Positions 9,150 through 15,125 of a stretch of DNA of 38,516 nucleotides are shown here, piece by piece (the first letter of the stretch is position 1; every line of letters starts with the position of its first letter). A model generated the notes under the pieces. That model was not told where the DNA came from. It did no database searches and worked only from the letters and a program-made list of their open reading frames with translations. The position numbers were made by a program, and so were the translations under genes. The stretch comes from a virus: IMG/VR virus record IMGVR_UViG_3300034523_000107, positions 1 through 38,516 of that record. One strand, written 5' to 3'.

Positions 9150-9503
9150 CTACCTACCCTTTAGAACTCTCTGCTTTTCCTCATCGAATTCTTCTTGGGT
9201 TAGATGGCCGCGCTCTTTCAGGTTGGCCAACTGCTCGAGCCGCCGATAGCTATCGCTCTCCGCCACTGGCTGTTCCGGCGCTTTGACGGTGTCAGATGTG
9301 GGGTATCGCCGAATTGAAGACGCCGACCAAATAAGGGCAACGAACCACCCAATCACCGTCCATCCGAGCAGAAGGTTGAGCAAAAAAATCGAAACGCGGT
9401 TCGGATGCTGCCTGATCCACGCAACTATCGTTGGAGGAAAATAGAACAGTGCCGCGGTTACCGCCGTGCCGATTCCCATGTAGGTGTTCACATCAGCTGC
9501 CAT
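9150..9503 (-). CDS. superinfection-immunity-like membrane protein with SHOCT tail
   Basis: 117 aa. Two predicted membrane segments (about 10-28 and 38-60) contain the signature of the Imm_superinfect family (T4 Imm-like): FPPTIVAWIRQHPNR followed by LLNLLLGWTVIGWFVALIW. The C-terminal 30 residues (RRLEQLANLKERGHLTQEEF, then DEEKQRVL) are a SHOCT module, a short domain often attached to membrane proteins. T4 Imm stops DNA injection by related phages at the cell envelope; the same role here is an inference. The start at ATG 9503 has GGAAGG 9 nt upstream. It lies between the G/GT chaperone pair and the tape measure, a place where lambda has no gene, and is followed by a terminator, so it looks like an inserted extra gene (a moron), though it lacks a clear promoter of its own. 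Confidence 0.8.
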   Translation of the reverse strand: MAADVNTYMGIGTAVTAALFYFPPTIVAWIRQHPNRVSIFLLNLLLGWTVIGWFVALIWSASSIRRYPTSDTVKAPEQPVAESDSYRRLEQLANLKERGHLTQEEFDEEKQRVLKGR

Positions 9504-9569
9504 GGCTAGTCGCCTTCCATGCAAATTGAGCAATCTACCATCAAGCGCTGTCGTGCCAAAGCCAGAAGC

Positions 9570-10258
9570 TCAGGCCCAATCCTCCATGGCCTGCTCCAGG
9601 CTTGTGGCATGGCGATCGTCATGGGGGCAGAAGTCAGCCGGGGTGAACGGCTCCGACCGCCTCTTGGTGTCGCGCCCTTGGTTGGCCAGGATCGACGCCA
9701 GGAGCCCCGCAGCGCGCTCCACACGCATACCGATGTGGAGAGAGCCGCGGCGATTCCTGAACTTCACCCAGGAGTGAAACTCGCGCAGGCTCAGGGCTTC
9801 TTGGGCTTGCGCGATCGTGCGCCCGCCGACGCCGGCGAGGACGAGCTCGTGCCAGAACTCGTCGAGCTCGCTGAGTTCGGCATCTTTCCCAGGTTGTTCA
9901 CCTCGTGGATCGCCGTAAGCAGAGCTACGGTGAGGTTGCCGTCCAGGGCACCCAGGCGCTTGGTGCTGTTGCGGTCCTTCGCAAGCTCGTCCGGATCGAG
10001 AGGGCCATGCGTGATGTCCTGCGCGGTGAACACCGGGTTGCCTTCCTCATCGCAGATGGCCGCAGCGATGCGGCCGGCAATGCTGTCCTGCTTGCCGCCG
10101 GCCGCGAGTACGTCGCTGACGGCGCTCTGGTAGCCCAGCGGGCGAACGAACACCGTCGCCGTGAGGGTGTCATCGCCTTGCCGCCAGCTGATCTCCTTCT
10201 CAACTGGGCGGCCGGTGAAAGCGCCCGCTTGTCGCAGGCTGTCGATGTTGAGCTTCAT
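9570..10258 (-). CDS. GT: tail assembly chaperone GT (-1 frameshift product)
   Basis: A -1 shift at 9884-9890 joins the first 125 residues of G to 104 codons in the next frame, giving 229 aa. The downstream frame reads DAELSELDEFWHELVLAGVG after the shift and continues to a T-like domain ending RDTKRRSEPFTPADFCPH, which matches the phage_tail_T (GT C-terminal) pattern. In lambda the G:GT ratio controls assembly of the tail tube around the tape measure. The downstream frame has no good start codon near its beginning, as expected for a product made only by frameshifting. Confidence 0.85.
9791..10258 (-). CDS. G: tail assembly chaperone G
   Basis: 155 aa zero-frame product. The first 125 residues show the phage tail assembly chaperone pattern (VEKEISWRQGDDTLTATVFVRPLGYQ, in part; GRIAAAICDEEGNPVFTAQD; LTVALLTAIHEVNNLGK). 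After Lys125 the sequence becomes low-complexity Ser/Ala/Lys-rich (NSASSTSSGTSSSSPASAGA), which is what the zero frame yields beyond the shift site, as in lambda gpG. It starts at ATG 10258, 8 bp after the tail tube stop, and is made from the same mRNA as GT. G lies between the major tail protein and the tape measure as in lambda. Confidence 0.9.
   Translation of the reverse strand: MKLNIDSLRQAGAFTGRPVEKEISWRQGDDTLTATVFVRPLGYQSAVSDVLAAGGKQDSIAGRIAAAICDEEGNPVFTAQDITHGPLDPDELAKDRNSTKRLGALDGNLTVALLTAIHEVNNLGKMPNSASSTSSGTSSSSPASAGARSRKPKKP
9884..9890 (-). promoter_or_regulatory. -1 ribosomal frameshift heptamer GGGAAAG
   Basis: On the minus strand the heptamer G-GGA-AAG lies in frame with G, so tandem slippage to GGG-AAA enters the T frame. 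This is the same heptamer as the known lambda G/GT slippery site. The two protein halves on either side match G and T families. Confidence 0.88.
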
Positions 10259-10266
10259 TGGCTACC

Positions 10267-10992
10267 TCAGGTGGTCTTCTTGATCCAGGCGGAACCGCCC
10301 GAGCGCTGGATGGATACCGCGGTGCTGACCACGGCGTTGGCGGCGAAGTCGAACGGGAAGTCGGCGACGTAGCCCTCGAACACGAACCAGGTGCGCGACG
10401 GTGGCAGGACGAAGTCCTCTTCCAGGTTGACGGTGGCGGTGGCCGCAGCCCCCGAGCCAGCGCCGCCAGTGAAGCCCACGGTCGGCGCGCTGGTGTAGCC
10501 GGTCCCTGGGTTGGTGATATTGATAGCCACCACCTCGTCATCCTCCAGCACGGCCACGGCGGTCGCGCCGCTGCCACCGCCGCCGGTGAGGGTCACGGTA
10601 GGCGCGCTGGTGTAGCCGCTGCCGCCGGCGGTAACGGTGATCGCGTCCAGGCTGCCAGCCGCGGCCACGGTAGGCACTGCGGTGCCGTCGGACCAGCCAA
10701 CCGCCCACTTGATGGTGGTGTCACCGTCAGTCTCGGACAACTGGTGAAGGCGAACATGGCTCGCGCTGTTCGGGTCGGCGTTGATGGTGAGCGAGGCCTG
10801 GCCCGGGGTGCGCAGGCCCTTCTTGTAGGTCCGGGAAGTGGAGCTGAGGCACGTGTCCTCGATCTGCTCGGCCGGCGCGCCGCCAGGGTTGAAGGCGGTA
10901 GCGCACTCGACCTCCACTACAGTCGATGGGCCGGTGCCAGTGAGGGGAGGCATCAGGGAGTAGACCTGGGTGCCTTGGGTCAAGATCGACAT
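10267..10992 (-). CDS. V: major tail tube protein V-like, with Gly-rich repeat insert
   Basis: 241 aa. The N-terminal (1-115) and C-terminal (180-241) parts fit a phage tail tube protein ([40 protein letters not shown]). Between them, about residues 115-190, are two copies of a repeat: [21 protein letters not shown] and [20 protein letters not shown] (each given in part). These look like an added beta-structured decoration displayed on the tube outside, comparable in position to, but not the same as, the Ig-like domain of lambda gpV. ATG 10992 has CAGGAGACCACC upstream; a longer frame to 11028 is unsupported. It is followed after 8 bp by G. Confidence 0.85.
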   Translation of the reverse strand: MSILTQGTQVYSLMPPLTGTGPSTVVEVECATAFNPGGAPAEQIEDTCLSSTSRTYKKGLRTPGQASLTINADPNSASHVRLHQLSETDGDTTIKWAVGWSDGTAVPTVAAAGSLDAITVTAGGSGYTSAPTVTLTGGGGSGATAVAVLEDDEVVAINITNPGTGYTSAPTVGFTGGAGSGAAATATVNLEEDFVLPPSRTWFVFEGYVADFPFDFAANAVVSTAVSIQRSGGSAWIKKTT

Positions 10993-11010
10993 GGTGGTCT
11001 CCTGTCGGGC

Positions 11011-11035
11011 AAAGAAAAGCCCGCTCAAGGCGGGC
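11011..11035 (-). terminator. intrinsic terminator before tail tube gene
   Basis: On the minus strand GCCCGC-cttga-GCGGGC (11019-11035) is followed by TTTTCTTT (11011-11018). It lies between the tail terminator gene and the tail tube gene, about 18 nt before the tail tube start. Confidence 0.75.
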
Positions 11036-11044
11036 CTGGTTGGC

Positions 11045-11413
11045 TCAACGGCGGACTATCCAGTCCACGTCGAAGCTGGTTCGGTAGTTCTTGGTGGTGG
11101 GGTCGCGGGTTTCGCCGCCCCACCGCGTGACATAGGCCTGTAGCTCGATCGCGTCACGAATGGCATCCCTGACTGAGCGGGACGAGGGGCCCGTGCTGCC
11201 GTACACATCCACCTGCAGGGTGAAGCCATCGGCATCTGGGCGGCCGGCCAGGTAGTTCTCCGGGCTGCCGTTGACCAGTTGCCACACGGCATAGGGCTTC
11301 GCCACGTTGTCCGGCGCCTCGCCGAACGAGTACAGGCGCATGCCCGCGCCAGTTCCGAGGAGCGCAGTCACAGCGGCGCTCTGAGAGCAGGCTTCAACGA
11401 TTGGTGGTGTCAT
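11045..11413 (-). CDS. tail terminator / completion protein (DUF3168, U-like)
   Basis: 122 aa of the DUF3168 family, phage tail completion proteins of the lambda gpU type. Visible family features are the N-terminal helix ([18 protein letters not shown]), the [21 protein letters not shown] segment (in part) and the FTLQVDVYG strand. The family caps the growing tail tube and later joins the head. The ATG at 11413 overlaps the stop of the upstream gp10-like gene (ATGA). It is followed by a terminator and the tail tube gene. Confidence 0.85.
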   Translation of the reverse strand: MTPPIVEACSQSAAVTALLGTGAGMRLYSFGEAPDNVAKPYAVWQLVNGSPENYLAGRPDADGFTLQVDVYGSTGPSSRSVRDAIRDAIELQAYVTRWGGETRDPTTKNYRTSFDVDWIVRR

Positions 11414-11895
11414 GTGGATGCCGCCTTCTTTGCAGCGCGCCGGATAGCGCGGTCGATCGCCTTCTCGTACTCGGTGACGAAGGTGCTCGTTACCTGGCTG
11501 ATGCTGTCGGCCAGCGCTGGGCGCATGAACGGAACGGCCGCCATCTTCTCGGTACCGAACTCGAAAAGGCGCCAGTGCGGCGTCGGAGAGTTCGGGCTGA
11601 GGTCGCCACCGTTCTTCAGCACAGCACCGTGCAGCACGCCGATCCGGAAGCCCAAGTCACCGGTCTGCTTAAACAACCGGCCGTTCCAGCGCAGTGCGAT
11701 GTTGTCGGCGATCGAGCGGCCAGTCTCCTTGTCGTCGATGCGCTCGGCGCGATCCTTGGCGTTCTGCACCACCACCTGGGCGGCCTTGCGCAGCGCGGCC
11801 CGTCCGCCCTTGCGCTTCACGTCATAGGTGATCGCATCGAGCTTGCCGAGCAGGCTGTCCAGGCCGGTGATGGTGAACTCAACGCCATCAGCCAT
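11410..11895 (-). CDS. HK97 gp10-like head-tail/tail component
   Basis: 161 aa, HK97-gp10 family. Characteristic are the N-terminal ITGLDSLLGKLDAI segment, a basic helix (RAALRKAAQVVVQNAKDRAE), and the C-terminal block WRLFEFGTEKMAAVPFMRPAL, where HxxFxEFGT-like and PFMRPA motifs are the family hallmark. It acts in head-tail or tail completion, probably as the equivalent of lambda gpZ. It overlaps the upstream head-closure gene by 8 bp and the downstream U-like gene by 4 bp, so translation is probably coupled. Confidence 0.88.
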   Translation of the reverse strand: MADGVEFTITGLDSLLGKLDAITYDVKRKGGRAALRKAAQVVVQNAKDRAERIDDKETGRSIADNIALRWNGRLFKQTGDLGFRIGVLHGAVLKNGGDLSPNSPTPHWRLFEFGTEKMAAVPFMRPALADSISQVTSTFVTEYEKAIDRAIRRAAKKAAST

Positions 11896-12232
11896 CCTTC
11901 ACCCCCTTCGACACAAGGATCGTGAGGTATTCACGACCGGAGTTCGGGTCCTCCAAAGGACGACCAACAATGCTGTACACCTCATCCCGATAGACGATGC
12001 GCATGGTAGACAGCACCCCTGAGTGGTAGCGAATCACGATCCTGGCGGTGGCTTCTGACTGTGCGGCCTGGGCAGCAATCAGGTCGCGGGCAGACAGCGG
12101 GGAAACCTGCGCCCACACCTTGGCAAACAACTGCCACTCTGGCTCACCGAATTCCAATGTCACAGGGTCCCGGGGCGTGACCTTGTGTTGGATCTCGATG
12201 CGGTGCCTCAGCTTGCCTGCTTGAATGCTCAT
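11888..12232 (-). CDS. head closure / head-tail adaptor protein
   Basis: 114 aa of the phage head-tail joining family (PF05521 type, SPP1 gp16-like). Family features: GKLRHRIEIQHKVTPRDPVT near the N-terminus, WAQVSPLSARDLIAAQAAQ in the middle, and ATARIVIRYHSGV. The protein closes the connector after packaging. It overlaps the gp6-like connector gene by 4 bp at its start and the gp10-like gene by 8 bp at its end. Confidence 0.9.
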   Translation of the reverse strand: MSIQAGKLRHRIEIQHKVTPRDPVTLEFGEPEWQLFAKVWAQVSPLSARDLIAAQAAQSEATARIVIRYHSGVLSTMRIVYRDEVYSIVGRPLEDPNSGREYLTILVSKGVKDG

Positions 12233-12552
12233 GCCAGTGCCGGATCACGAAGGTGATAGAGGAGCGCGGTGACCGGCCTGGGCAGCATGCCTTGCTCAAA
12301 TTCCCGGTCCTGGTCGTTGTCGCGCTGGTTGTACAGATAGCCAAGCATGAGTTTGGTGGCTGCCTTGACCGCACAGGGAACCTTGCCAGGGATTGCCTCG
12401 CCATCGGCATCGAGGTAGGCGTCAGCTGCCGACTTGAGATAACCCCTGACAAGGTCGCTCGCCTCGAGCACCTTGTCTTGAATGTCATCGTCATCGGCGT
12501 CGTCATCCACGCGCAGTTGGGACTTTGCTTGCTCCAGGGTGATGAACATCAT
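12229..12552 (-). CDS. head-tail connector protein (gp6-like)
   Basis: 107 aa, matching the phage gp6-like head-tail connector family (PF05135): LEQAKSQLRVDDDADDDDIQ (first 20 of the acidic N-terminal block), then EASDLVRGYLK and a C-terminal helix KAATKLMLGYLYNQRDN. It forms the ring below the portal. Two ATG codons are adjacent (12552 and 12549); the second overlaps the upstream stop. An AAGGGGG lies 10-11 nt upstream. Followed by the head closure gene with a 4-bp overlap. Confidence 0.88.
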   Translation of the reverse strand: MMFITLEQAKSQLRVDDDADDDDIQDKVLEASDLVRGYLKSAADAYLDADGEAIPGKVPCAVKAATKLMLGYLYNQRDNDQDREFEQGMLPRPVTALLYHLRDPALA

Positions 12553-13493
12553 GATGCCGATACCCCCTTGGTCAGGTCCTTGCCGTTGGTGCCGTTCTTG
12601 CCGTCGCGGCCGCGCTTCGCCGCCAAGGTCCAGCCCTTACTCCCAACCTCGCCCGGCTTGTCGGTCGTGGGCTCGTCGCAGTGCCACAGGCTGCCGCCCC
12701 AGGTCACCGTGTCGCCCGGCACGTAGTCGCCAGGACTGAACACGCCGCGATAGATCATCACCGGCAGTTCAAGCTTTTTACGGATCTCGGCGCCGCTGGA
12801 GAGCACCAGAGCCAGCTCGAACCCCCTCTCGCCGGATTGCTCCACTACTGCGGAACCGACGCCCTCGACGACGCACTCCCATCCCTTCATGCCCGTAGTC
12901 CGCTCGAAGGAACGCCATAGGCCACCCAAATGCTTGGCATAGGTGCCGCGGGCGTACGCCTTCTCGGGACTGATCTCCGGCAGGATCTCCAGCTGCAAGG
13001 CATCTCGGCCTGGCTCGCCATCTTTCGGCAGGACCAGGCCCTGCATCACCTTGGCGACTTCTTCTGCGATGATTGGTCGGAGATCTTCTGACGTTACACT
13101 GACCCCAGGTTGCGCTGGGGGTAGGGAGTCGACCGCATCCTTCACGGCCTCGAGCAGCATCGGGGCAATATCTTCTAGTGAGACCGATGTACCATCTTTG
13201 GGCGCTGGCAGCTTGGCAACCTCATCGGCCACTGCCAGACGAATCAGCTCGGGGTCGGCGTCCTTTCCATTCTCCGGCGTTGGTATGAGCTGCGCTGCCT
13301 CTCTGGCAACTTCTTCGACATCTAGCGGAGGAATACCCTCGATGGACTTCTTGAAATCCTCGCGCAGGACGGAATCCCGTTGATCCAGGTCTTTCGACAA
13401 AGCCTCTCGGAATGATGTCAGGGCTTTTTCGACAAACCCCTTCAGGACCGGTGCGAGCGCTTTGGCCTGTGCCTCAAGTTCACGCAGATTCAA
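12549..13493 (-). CDS. fibre-like protein with collagen-like and carbohydrate-binding-like parts
   Basis: 314 aa. The N-terminal half is helical and acidic (LEAQAKALAPVLKGFVEKAL, repeated DVEEVAREAAQLIP / LEDIAPMLLEAV / SEDLRPIIAEEVAKVM units). A short segment follows with LPKDGEPGRDALQL. A module at about 245-290 (YRGVFSPGDYVPGDTVTWGG, then SLWHCDE) resembles a small carbohydrate-binding module of the CBM5/12 kind, and the C-terminus has a collagen-like Gly-x-y run (RGRDGKNGTNGKD). I do not know its role. It overlaps the portal gene by 14 bp and the connector gene by 3 bp, so it is embedded in the head-connector block; a capsid or neck fibre is a reasonable inference. Confidence 0.75.
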   Translation of the reverse strand: MNLRELEAQAKALAPVLKGFVEKALTSFREALSKDLDQRDSVLREDFKKSIEGIPPLDVEEVAREAAQLIPTPENGKDADPELIRLAVADEVAKLPAPKDGTSVSLEDIAPMLLEAVKDAVDSLPPAQPGVSVTSEDLRPIIAEEVAKVMQGLVLPKDGEPGRDALQLEILPEISPEKAYARGTYAKHLGGLWRSFERTTGMKGWECVVEGVGSAVVEQSGERGFELALVLSSGAEIRKKLELPVMIYRGVFSPGDYVPGDTVTWGGSLWHCDEPTTDKPGEVGSKGWTLAAKRGRDGKNGTNGKDLTKGVSAS

Positions 13494-14847
13494 GATTCAA
13501 CTCCTTCTCAACCAATAGCGCGAACACCCGCACCTGATTCTCCAGATCCTCGGGCGGCAGCTCTTCCGGCAAGGGTGCTGCTGGTGGCGGCGCGGCGACA
13601 GGAGCTTTCCCGAACGGATCGGCTTGCGCATCACGGCGCGCAATGGCCGCAAGGCTGTAGTTCTGCTGCTGGATCATCGGAGAGTCGCCACCTTCAACCG
13701 GCGCAAGACCTGCTCGGCGGCGCGCCTCGTTGGGCTTCATCCAGCCTCCACCCACAGCGTCGTTGTTGGCCTTGTACAAAGTCGGCGTATCCATGCGCAG
13801 CAGGCCGTCAAGATCGAACTCCGTACCGTATGGCGAAGGCAGTTCCAAGCCTTCGTCCAGGCACAGCTCTGCCGCCTCGATCAGTGACTGAAGGCAGTCG
13901 GAGTAATACGCCTGGTTGGAGATCTCAGCGCCGGCATTGGTTGGAGTTGCACCCACCCCAACCTTGTACCCAGGTACATGAAAGACCGAGCACACCGTCT
14001 CTGCCGACCACTTCAGTTGCTCGATAAGCTGCGAATCGGCGGCAGAAAGTGCCATCGATTCGTACTTCAAGCCATCACCCAGGACAGCCACTTTGCCGGC
14101 GTTATCGCCGGAGTAATTGGCATCCCAGTGAGCCTTGAGGCGTTTTGCGGTGTCCTCGCCAATCGCCCCCGGCGCGGTCAGCACTCCACCCGGCTTCGAA
14201 CCGTTCTGGAAGAACCTGGCTGAGTTGTTCTGGATGGCATTGCCCTGCATCGCAGCCAGGCCACATGCATAAATAGGCGAGACACCAACCAACGGGTGGA
14301 ACAGACAGTTCATGCGATCGTGAATGATCTCACTCGCTGGAACGGTCATCCCTTCCTCGAGGGTCGACAGGTTGTCAGCCATCAGACGGTAGAACACGCT
14401 GCCATCGTCAGCAACCAATGGCACTACGCGACGCGGGTCGAGCACGAACATTTTGCTCACCACGCCACGACCATCCCTGATCTTCAGCACATAGGTGTTG
14501 CCACTGGTCAGTTTCGACAACATCCAGGTCTCATAGAACTGGATACGGTTCTGGTAGTGGTTGGGCCGCTTGATGACCGGAGAGAACGATGGGCTTGATG
14601 TTTCTTCCCACACCTTCTGGTCGGTAAGCTGTATCAGCTTCAAGCGTAGTTTTGCAATGTCCGACGCAATGAGGGTGATGCAGGCGAACACGGCGGAGAA
14701 GGCTAGGACAGTGTCCTGATTCACCTCGACATTGTGCTGCCAAGCCCCAGCACACGCCTCACGCACCACCCCAAGCCAGCCGCCGCGATTGTCAGCCGGC
14801 CGCAAGCCCTTCTCTTCGGACTTCTTGCCCCATTTGAACAGTCTCAT
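13480..14847 (-). CDS. portal protein, HK97 family
   Basis: 455 aa, PF04860-type portal, which forms the dodecameric channel at one capsid vertex. Typical segments are TVLAFSAVFACITLIASDIA near the N-terminus, the FYETWMLSKLTSGNTYVLKI region, the FHPLVGVSPIYACGLAAMQG stretch and SADSQLIEQLKWSAETVCSVF before the NAGAEISNQAYY segment. The C-terminal 50 residues are Pro/Ala-rich and unstructured. The gene lies after the capsid gene in transcription order, the reverse of HK97. A 71-aa gene lies between. The stop overlaps the next gene by 14 bp. Confidence 0.95.
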   Translation of the reverse strand: MRLFKWGKKSEEKGLRPADNRGGWLGVVREACAGAWQHNVEVNQDTVLAFSAVFACITLIASDIAKLRLKLIQLTDQKVWEETSSPSFSPVIKRPNHYQNRIQFYETWMLSKLTSGNTYVLKIRDGRGVVSKMFVLDPRRVVPLVADDGSVFYRLMADNLSTLEEGMTVPASEIIHDRMNCLFHPLVGVSPIYACGLAAMQGNAIQNNSARFFQNGSKPGGVLTAPGAIGEDTAKRLKAHWDANYSGDNAGKVAVLGDGLKYESMALSAADSQLIEQLKWSAETVCSVFHVPGYKVGVGATPTNAGAEISNQAYYSDCLQSLIEAAELCLDEGLELPSPYGTEFDLDGLLRMDTPTLYKANNDAVGGGWMKPNEARRRAGLAPVEGGDSPMIQQQNYSLAAIARRDAQADPFGKAPVAAPPPAAPLPEELPPEDLENQVRVFALLVEKELNLESA

Positions 14848-14861
14848 CGCGGCTCCACCGA

Positions 14862-15077
14862 TTATTCAGACTTCATGTCGCGGCGCTTGTAGGTGCGCTT
14901 CGCGGGTGTTGGCGACCCCTTCTGTTCCTGCTCAGTTAAGGCGTCGGCTTCATCGTCAAGCCGAGCATTGCTGATCGCCCTCAGCAGCCTGACATCGCGA
15001 TCACGGGCCTCGAACGCATCACCCGGGAACAACTGCCGCCCGGCATAGCGGAATTCTTTCAGAGCAACCATTTGCAT
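14862..15077 (-). CDS. small hypothetical protein between capsid and portal
   Basis: 71 aa, not assigned to a named family. The N-terminal half (ALKEFRYAGRQLFPGDAFEA, then RDRDVRLLRAI) resembles small proteins found next to HK97-type head genes, and the C-terminal half is basic and hydrophilic (SPTPAKRTYKRRDMKSE). The ATG at 15077 has CTGGAGGGAAGTCACC upstream. A 9-bp GC-rich stem-loop without T run (15096-15119) separates it from the capsid stop. Probably a minor head or connector component by position. Confidence 0.7.
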   Translation of the reverse strand: MQMVALKEFRYAGRQLFPGDAFEARDRDVRLLRAISNARLDDEADALTEQEQKGSPTPAKRTYKRRDMKSE

Positions 15078-15125
15078 GGTGACTTCCCTCCAGGTAGGGC
15101 CGGGATCTACCCCGGCCCTGATGGA

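Noticed and set aside
15096-15119. Terminator between capsid and 71-aa gene
   Set aside because: The 9-bp GC stem is strong but has no T run on either strand.
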